Position numbers and translations under genes: made by a program. 12,001 nt of DNA. It comes from Roseiarcus sp043784465 (GTDB lineage Bacteria > Pseudomonadota > Alphaproteobacteria > Rhizobiales > Beijerinckiaceae). The notes under the pieces were generated by a model. That model saw only the letters and a program-made list of their open reading frames with translations. It searched no databases and was not told where the DNA came from. The first letter of the stretch is position 1, and every line of letters begins with the position of its first letter. Shown here in pieces: positions 7,269 through 12,001 of this stretch. The stretch spans positions 1-12,001 of the forward strand of contig JAYVYJ010000224.1 in NCBI GenBank assembly GCA_043784465.1, read 5' to 3'.

Positions 7269-7296
7269 CGGGCGGCGAGTGGAATCGAGCCGCCCG
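7269..7296 (+). promoter_or_regulatory. Intercistronic hairpin after the binding-protein gene
   Basis: CGGGCGGC (7269-7276) and GCCGCCCG (7289-7296) form a perfect 8-base GC-rich stem with a 12-base loop, 25 bases after the binding-protein stop. The following bases (TTCTTC) are only a weak U-tract. Hairpins in this position in ABC operons commonly stabilise the binding-protein mRNA or cause partial termination, giving more binding protein than permease. The stem is seen; its role is inferred. Confidence 0.5.
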
Positions 7297-7338
7297 TTCT
7301 TCAATCCGTCGCTGCGTAAAAAAACAGGGAGGACGACC

Positions 7339-7923
7339 ATGAGATTGACATTTTTGGCGCTTGCGGGCGCCCTCGCACTTTTTACCGCTTCAGGATCTGC
7401 AATGGCCGACACGCTCTCCGATCAGGACCGCCTCGCGCGCACGATCGAGGAGGAAAACACGCTCGTGTTCGACGGGTTCGACTACGACGCCGCGTTCAAG
7501 CTGGGGCTGTTGCTCGTCGCACAGGCCCAAGAGACCAAAGCGCCTCAATCGGTGTTCGACATAAGGCGAAACGGGCAAATCCTCTTTCGCGTATCGCTGG
7601 CTGGATCATCGCCGGACAACGAGCATTGGGTGAACGCAAAAATCGCCAACATGGAGCGATTTCACGTAAGCACCGAGCGCAAAAAGCTGGAGTTCAAGGC
7701 GAACATGGGCGCCGGCTGGCTCAAGAGCTTTCCCAACGGCGACGGCAACCCCGTTCAGTTCTGGAACCTCTCCAAGCTTGAGGCGGCGGGTCTCGTAGGC
7801 GGCGGCTTTCCCATTAATGTCAAGGGGGTCGGCTATATCGGAACCATCGTAGCCTCGGGAGGGCCAGACGACACCGATCACGACCTGATCGTCGCCGCCG
7901 TGAGAAAATTCCTGCACAAATAG
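7339..7923 (+). CDS. Secreted UPF0303/haem-degrading-domain-like protein
   Basis: The start at 7339 follows a strong ribosome binding site, AGGGAGGA (7326-7333); the in-frame GTG at 7279 lacks one and precedes the signal peptide. The 194-residue product begins with MRLTFLALAGALALF and a likely Sec cleavage after AMA (residue 23). The mature part matches the UPF0303 family (haem-degrading/GlcG-HbpS-like domain) block by block: EENTLVFDGFDYDAAFKLG (38-56), FDIRRNGQILFRVSLAGSSPDNEHW (73-97), ERFHVS (106-111), and GGFPINVKGVGYIGTIVASG (155-174) followed by DHDLIVAAVRKFL. Family members I know are about 160 residues and lack a signal peptide, so export is odd. It lies between binding protein and permease genes and is presumably co-transcribed with them. 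The function is unknown; a periplasmic cofactor-, haem- or ligand-binding role linked to sugar uptake or oxidation is only a guess. Confidence 0.8.
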   Translation: MRLTFLALAGALALFTASGSAMADTLSDQDRLARTIEEENTLVFDGFDYDAAFKLGLLLVAQAQETKAPQSVFDIRRNGQILFRVSLAGSSPDNEHWVNAKIANMERFHVSTERKKLEFKANMGAGWLKSFPNGDGNPVQFWNLSKLEAAGLVGGGFPINVKGVGYIGTIVASGGPDDTDHDLIVAAVRKFLHK

Positions 7924-7974
7924 TAGGCAAGCGGATCGTCTGGCTTCCCGGTGCGGCGGGAGCAGGCGATTGGC

Positions 7975-7988
7975 TATTGCACGCAATA
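7975..7988. repeat. Short inverted repeat upstream of permease 1
   Basis: TATTGC (7975-7980) and GCAATA (7983-7988) are perfect mirror arms around two bases, 34 bases before the preferred permease start. As RNA they can form only a five-base stem with a CACG loop. It may be a weak intercistronic structure or chance. Confidence 0.25.
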
Positions 7989-8021
7989 TCGATGCGCCCG
8001 GCGCCTGAAGAGAAGCACCTC

Positions 8022-8966
8022 ATGGCACAAATCGTCGCCGAAAAGGCCATTCCCGGGTCTAGGGTGTCCCCGGGAAGAGGTTGGTTGCAAGACTGGCTGC
8101 CCCGGCTGGTGCTGGCGCCCTCGTTCCTGCTGATCCTGATCTTTGTTTACGGCTTCAATCTCTGGACGGTGTTCCTGTCGTTCACCAACTCCAAGGCCTT
8201 CTCCAGCACCAAGCTGGTTGGACTCGCGAATTACCAGAAGCTCTGGAACTGGACTTTCGACACCGATCCGCCCTCAAGCTGGTACACCGCGCTGGTCAAC
8301 ATGGGCTTGTTTGGCGGCCTCTATGTCGTCATCTGCCTGATCCTTGGCCTTGGACTCGCGATCTTGCTCGATCAGAAAATTCGCGGCGAGGGCATCCTGC
8401 GACCGATCTACCTTTATCCGCTCGCGCTCTCCTTTATTGTGACCGGCACGGCGTGGAAACTGTTTCTCGATCCTCGCATCGGGCTCGAAAAGGCCGTGCA
8501 TGACTGGGGCTGGACGAGCTTTCATTTCGATTGGGTCGTCAATCCACGCAAGATGATCTATTGCGTCGCCATCGCGGGCATCTGGCAGACCTCGGGCTTC
8601 GTTATGGCGATGTTTCTGGCGGGCCTGCGCGGCGTCGACGGCGAAATCATAAAGGCCGCGCAGATCGACGGCGCCTCGACCTTCGCGACCTACCGGCGAA
8701 TCATCATTCCCCTCATGCGGCCCGTATTTCTCTCCGCCCTCATCATCCTTACGCATATGGCGATCAAGTCCTACGATCTCGTGCTTTCGGTGACGGGCAA
8801 AAACCCAGGCGGCGCGGCCGAACTGCCCTCGACCTTCATGTATTCCTACACGTTCACGCGCAATCAGATGGCCGTGGGCTCGACCAGCGCCGCCATCATG
8901 CTGATGACCATCGCGGCGATCATGGTGCCTTACCTCTATTCCGAACTGCGCGAGAAAGCCCGATGA
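8022..8966 (+). CDS. Sugar ABC transporter permease 1 (MalF/UgpA type)
   Basis: The 314-residue integral membrane protein has about six hydrophobic segments (roughly 28-52, 92-117, 127-148, 178-203, 234-258 and 285-306). The cytoplasmic EAA loop is at 208-230 (EIIKAAQIDGASTFATYRRI, then IIP), which docks the ATPase. The ATG at 8022 is preferred because GAAGAGAAG (8007-8015) precedes it; in-frame starts at 7992 (ATG) and 7977 (TTG) would add 10-15 unremarkable residues. The 98 bases between the preceding stop and this start hold only a short inverted repeat (7975-7988). Its stop overlaps the start of the second permease gene (ATGA, 8963-8966), indicating coupled synthesis of the heterodimeric channel. 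It belongs to the CUT1 class, as shown by the neighbouring binding protein and ATPase. Confidence 0.93.
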   Translation: MAQIVAEKAIPGSRVSPGRGWLQDWLPRLVLAPSFLLILIFVYGFNLWTVFLSFTNSKAFSSTKLVGLANYQKLWNWTFDTDPPSSWYTALVNMGLFGGLYVVICLILGLGLAILLDQKIRGEGILRPIYLYPLALSFIVTGTAWKLFLDPRIGLEKAVHDWGWTSFHFDWVVNPRKMIYCVAIAGIWQTSGFVMAMFLAGLRGVDGEIIKAAQIDGASTFATYRRIIIPLMRPVFLSALIILTHMAIKSYDLVLSVTGKNPGGAAELPSTFMYSYTFTRNQMAVGSTSAAIMLMTIAAIMVPYLYSELREKAR

Positions 8967-9892
8967 GCGCCGCCGCTTCGCACGAGCCCGCGCGCCATTC
9001 CGCGACAACCCGCGTCGTTATTTATGGCCTGCTGATCGTCTTCGCCTTCGTTTACCTCATACCGCTCGTGGTGATGGTGATGACCTCGCTGAAGCCGCTC
9101 GACGAGGTCACGGGCGGCAACATGTTCGCACTCCCGCAACATCTGACTTTCGCCGCCTGGATCAAGGCTTGGGGCGAGGCGCGCATCGGCGTCTCGGACA
9201 CGCTCGGCATCAGCGGCTATTTCATCAACTCGATCAAGATGGTCGTGCCCGCCGTGCTGATCTCGACGCTGTTGGGCGCGCTCAACGGCTATGTGCTGAC
9301 CAAATGGCGCTTTCCCGGCCATAAGCTGGTGTTCGGCATGATGCTGTTCGCCTGCTTCATCCCGTTTCAATCCGTCATCATTCCGATGGCGGTGATTCTT
9401 GGCCAGCTCGGAGCGTTCGGCAATATGCTGATCGACCTCACCGGACATTCCTTTGGCTTTGGTGACCCCACAGTCAATCTGGTGCTCGTTCACGTGGTGT
9501 ATGGTCTCGGCTTCACGACCCTGTTCTTCCGCAACTATTACGAAGCGTTCCCAACCGAGCTAGTGAAGGCCGCGATGATCGACGGGGCTGGCTTCTTTCA
9601 GATTTTTCGCCGCGTTTTGCTACCCAATTCGACCCCCATCTTCATCGTCACCGTGATCTATCAGTTCACCAACATCTGGAACGACTTCCTGTTCGGATCG
9701 ACCTTCGCTGCGGGCGACCAGTCGCCGATGACGGTCGCGCTTAACAACCTCGTCAATACGTCCACGGGCGTCGTCGAATATAACGTCAACATGGCGGCGG
9801 CGATCATCGCGGCGGGACCAACGCTTTTCGTCTACATCGTCGGCGGCCGCTATTTCGTGCGGGGCCTGATGGCCGGCGCGGTCAAGGGATAG
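8963..9892 (+). CDS. Sugar ABC transporter permease 2 (MalG/UgpE type)
   Basis: This 309-residue membrane protein starts at the ATG overlapping the stop of permease 1; a longer open frame upstream is merely an off-frame reading of permease 1. After a short cytoplasmic tail the first membrane helix (about 17-41) leads to MTSLKPLDEV, typical of MalG-type subunits. The EAA loop is ELVKAAMIDGAGFFQIFRRV, then LLP (199-221). NIWNDFLFG (237-245) is the conserved segment near the fifth helix. The C-terminus RYFVRGLMAGAVKG is the usual ending of this subunit class. It pairs with permease 1 in the inner membrane and is followed after three bases by the ATPase gene. Confidence 0.94.
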   Translation: MSAAASHEPARHSATTRVVIYGLLIVFAFVYLIPLVVMVMTSLKPLDEVTGGNMFALPQHLTFAAWIKAWGEARIGVSDTLGISGYFINSIKMVVPAVLISTLLGALNGYVLTKWRFPGHKLVFGMMLFACFIPFQSVIIPMAVILGQLGAFGNMLIDLTGHSFGFGDPTVNLVLVHVVYGLGFTTLFFRNYYEAFPTELVKAAMIDGAGFFQIFRRVLLPNSTPIFIVTVIYQFTNIWNDFLFGSTFAAGDQSPMTVALNNLVNTSTGVVEYNVNMAAAIIAAGPTLFVYIVGGRYFVRGLMAGAVKG

Positions 9893-9895
9893 ATC

Positions 9896-11008
9896 ATGGC
9901 GTTCCTCGAAATCAGCGCGCTCAGGAAGAGTTTCGGCCCCGTCAATATCCTCAAGGGCATCGATCTGACGCTCGACAAGGGCGGCTTCCTCGTCCTCGTC
10001 GGACCGTCCGGCTGCGGCAAGTCGACCTTGCTCAACACGATTGCGGGTCTGGAATCGATCACCTCCGGTTCGATCGCGATCGATGGCCACACGATCAACG
10101 ATCTGCACCCCTCCCGACGCGACATCGCAATGGTGTTCCAGTCCTACGCGCTCTATCCCAACATGACCGTCGCGCAGAACATGGCCTTCGGCATGGAAAT
10201 GCGCGGCGTTCCCAAAGCCGAGCGCGACAAGGCCGTCGCCGCGGTCGCCAAGACCCTGCAAATAGAACCTTTGCTCGCGCGTCGCCCGAGCCAACTCTCC
10301 GGCGGGCAGCGTCAGCGCGTGGCGATGGGGCGCGCGCTGGTGCGCCAGCCTCGCGTATTCCTGTTTGACGAACCCTTATCCAACCTCGACGCCAAGCTGC
10401 GCGTCGACATGCGCATCGAGATCAAGCGCCTTCATCAGGCGACGGGAACCACCATCGTCTACGTGACCCACGACCAGATCGAGGCGATGACGCTCGCCAC
10501 CCGCATCGCCGTCCTCAAGGACGGCGAGTTGCAGCAGGTGGGCACACCGTACGAGGTCTATAACACGCCAGCAAATCTGTTCGTCGCCGATTTCATGGGC
10601 TCGCCTTCGATGAATCTGCTGGCGGGCCGTGTTGTGATGGACGGCGGCGTTCCCCACATCGTACTCGACCGCGCCGAGCATCCAGACATTTGTGCGCCGG
10701 CGCCGCCAAGCGCGAATACAAACAAGCTCGTCGCAGGCGCGAAGGTGATCTTCGGCATCAGACCCGAGGCGGTCAACGACCCTGAGAGTCTCGACAAGAA
10801 TGCGAGGTCGATCGTGACTTTCGACGCGCCTGTCGAAATCGTCGAGCCCGCGGGTTCGGACACTTTCGTCGTAACCCGTATCGCAGGCAAGCAGGTCACC
10901 GCCCGCATGCGCGCCGACGCCCACGTTCAGCCAGGTCAGAACCACCAGTTCGCGTTCAATCTCGACAAGGCCGTCTTGTTTGATCCGGTAAGCACGCACA
11001 GGATTTGA
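9896..11008 (+). CDS. Sugar ABC transporter ATP-binding protein (MalK/UgpC/MsmK type)
   Basis: The 370-residue ATPase powers the importer from the cytoplasmic face. All nucleotide-binding motifs are intact: Walker A GPSGCGKST (36-44), Q-loop Gln82, signature LSGGQ (134-138), Walker B VFLFDEP (154-160) with catalytic Glu159, D-loop SNLDA, and switch His192 in THDQ. Residues from about 236 onward form the MalK-type OB/TOBE regulatory domain, with DFMGSPSMNLLAG and FGIRPEAV as landmarks. ATG at 9896 follows AAGGGA (9883-9888) and lies three bases after permease 2. The GMC oxidoreductase gene begins 11 bases after its stop, so that enzyme probably shares this transcript. Confidence 0.96.
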   Translation: MAFLEISALRKSFGPVNILKGIDLTLDKGGFLVLVGPSGCGKSTLLNTIAGLESITSGSIAIDGHTINDLHPSRRDIAMVFQSYALYPNMTVAQNMAFGMEMRGVPKAERDKAVAAVAKTLQIEPLLARRPSQLSGGQRQRVAMGRALVRQPRVFLFDEPLSNLDAKLRVDMRIEIKRLHQATGTTIVYVTHDQIEAMTLATRIAVLKDGELQQVGTPYEVYNTPANLFVADFMGSPSMNLLAGRVVMDGGVPHIVLDRAEHPDICAPAPPSANTNKLVAGAKVIFGIRPEAVNDPESLDKNARSIVTFDAPVEIVEPAGSDTFVVTRIAGKQVTARMRADAHVQPGQNHQFAFNLDKAVLFDPVSTHRI

Positions 11009-11019
11009 AGCGTCCTTTC

Positions 11020-12001
11020 ATGCCAATATCCCCTGCGACCCAAGATTGCCCCGATATCCTCATCGTGGGTTCCGGAATGGGCGGGGCGACGCTTGCGGCA
11101 GGGCTCGCCCCGACCGGCGCGCGCATCGTTATTCTTGAACGTGGCGAGCAACTGAAGGATACGCCCGAGGCCCGGGACGCCCGCGCGATATTTCAGCGCG
11201 GCTTCTACCGTCCGACAGAGACTTGGACCGACGGCGCCGGCGCGTCGTTCAATCCCGGTAATTATTACTACGTCGGCGGCAACAGCAAGTTTTATGGCGC
11301 AGTGCTGATCCGTTATCGCGAACAGGACTTTTCGCCCGTCAACCATGAAGGGGGAACGACGCCGGGCTGGCCCTTCGGCTACGAGGAACTGGAGCCTTGG
11401 TACGGCCGCGCCGAGGCGCTGTATCGCGTGCGGGGCGCGCTTGGCGACGATCCGACGGAGCCGCGCCATTCCACGCCGTATATGTTCCCGGCGATCCCCG
11501 ACGAGACCGCCATTGCGAGCGCGCGCGAGCGTATGACACGCGTGGGGCTTCATCCAGCGTCCTTGCCGCTGGGCGTCGATGTCGAAGCGTGGCTTAAGCG
11601 CGCGCGAACGCCCTGGGACGCATTTCCCGACACCCGCACAGGCAAAATGGACGCCGAGACCTGTGGACTCGCGGAGGCGTTGAAATATCCGAACGTCGCG
11701 TTGCGCACCGGAACCAAAGTCGAACGTCTGCTGCTGGCGCGGGACGGCAAGCGGATCGAGGGCGTTGAATATACTCTCGGCGGCGAACGGCGAACGCTGC
11801 GGGCAGCTATCGTGGCGCTTTCGGCCGGCGCCGTCAATTCTGCGGCGCTCCTGCTGCGGTCTTCGGATCGCGGCGCCGCGAACGGCAGCGACATGGTTGG
11901 ACGCCATTTCATGAACCACAACGCCTCGGCGGTCCTCGCCCTCGACCCTGGCGCGATAAACGACAGCGTGCATCAAAAGACGCTGGGCATCAACGATTTC
12001 T
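11020..12001 (+). CDS. GMC-family FAD-dependent oxidoreductase (N-terminal 327 residues, cut by window edge)
   Basis: The open frame from ATG at 11020 runs off the right edge without a stop. GSGMGG (17-22) and LERG (39-42) form the FAD-binding Rossmann start; GGNSKFYGAVLIRYREQDF (86-104) is the GMC segment contacting the flavin; ALSAGAVNSAALLLRS (267-282) is the second GMC signature; VGRHFMNH (293-300) follows. GMC enzymes oxidise alcohols or sugars, and full-length relatives are about 500-550 residues. There is no signal peptide or twin-arginine motif, so oxidation is expected in the cytoplasm, after import. The cysteine cluster often seen before the AK/K-x-DA segment in bacterial relatives is absent here (TPWDAFPDTRTGKMDAETCG, 197-216). 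No clear ribosome binding site precedes it, and the 11-base gap implies coupling to the ATPase gene. Its likely substrate is the imported sugar; its electron acceptor is not visible. Confidence 0.9.
   Translation, partial: MPISPATQDCPDILIVGSGMGGATLAAGLAPTGARIVILERGEQLKDTPEARDARAIFQRGFYRPTETWTDGAGASFNPGNYYYVGGNSKFYGAVLIRYREQDFSPVNHEGGTTPGWPFGYEELEPWYGRAEALYRVRGALGDDPTEPRHSTPYMFPAIPDETAIASARERMTRVGLHPASLPLGVDVEAWLKRARTPWDAFPDTRTGKMDAETCGLAEALKYPNVALRTGTKVERLLLARDGKRIEGVEYTLGGERRTLRAAIVALSAGAVNSAALLLRSSDRGAANGSDMVGRHFMNHNASAVLALDPGAINDSVHQKTLGINDF

Noticed and set aside
8531..8962. 144-codon upstream extension of permease 2
   Set aside because: It lies entirely within permease 1 in another frame; the ATGA overlap start at 8963 gives the normal MalG-type length.
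1..12001. CRISPR, tRNA/rRNA, insertion sequence, phage, toxin-antitoxin or defence genes
   Set aside because: No repeat arrays, transposase, integrase, nuclease or RNA-gene signatures were seen on either strand; the region is metabolic and compositionally uniform.

Overview
The window looks like a chromosomal catabolic locus from a GC-rich alphaproteobacterium, probably Hyphomicrobiales. That placement rests on strong GC bias at third codon positions, tightly overlapping genes, and a Gfo/Idh/MocA protein that closely resembles, from memory, the 1,5-anhydro-D-fructose reductase of Sinorhizobium morelense. No tRNA, rRNA, CRISPR array, insertion sequence or phage gene is visible. Genes are dense and no gene-free stretch exceeds about 200 bases.

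Layout. On the minus strand (1-2244) a 704-residue FAD-dependent oxidoreductase of the fumarate reductase/succinate dehydrogenase flavoprotein superfamily overlaps, by ATGA, the start of a PfkB-type sugar kinase (2-keto-3-deoxygluconate-kinase-like) that runs off the left edge. A 198-base divergent control region (2245-2442) carries two palindromes with the C|G centre typical of LacI-family operators. Rightward from there run three overlapping genes: the 1,5-anhydro-D-fructose-reductase-like protein, a YdiF/propionate-type CoA-transferase and an enoyl-CoA hydratase (2443-5815). After a 162-base gap with a possible promoter comes a CUT1 sugar ABC importer: binding protein, a secreted UPF0303/haem-degrading-domain protein, two permeases and a MalK/UgpC-type ATPase (5978-11008). 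A GMC-family oxidoreductase follows and is cut by the right edge (11020-12001).

How the parts may work together (inference). The binding protein resembles glucose-type binding proteins such as Pseudomonas GtsA, so a monomeric sugar or sugar-like compound is probably imported. The GMC enzyme has no signal peptide and could oxidise a ring hydroxyl in the cytoplasm. The reductase could then reduce a 2-keto sugar such as 1,5-anhydro-D-fructose. The flavoprotein, kinase, CoA-transferase and hydratase could handle later, acid-level intermediates. This combination of anhydro-sugar reductase, CoA-thioester enzymes and fumarate-reductase-like flavoprotein does not match any complete pathway I know. 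Together with the exported UPF0303 protein, it is the most interesting aspect of the window.
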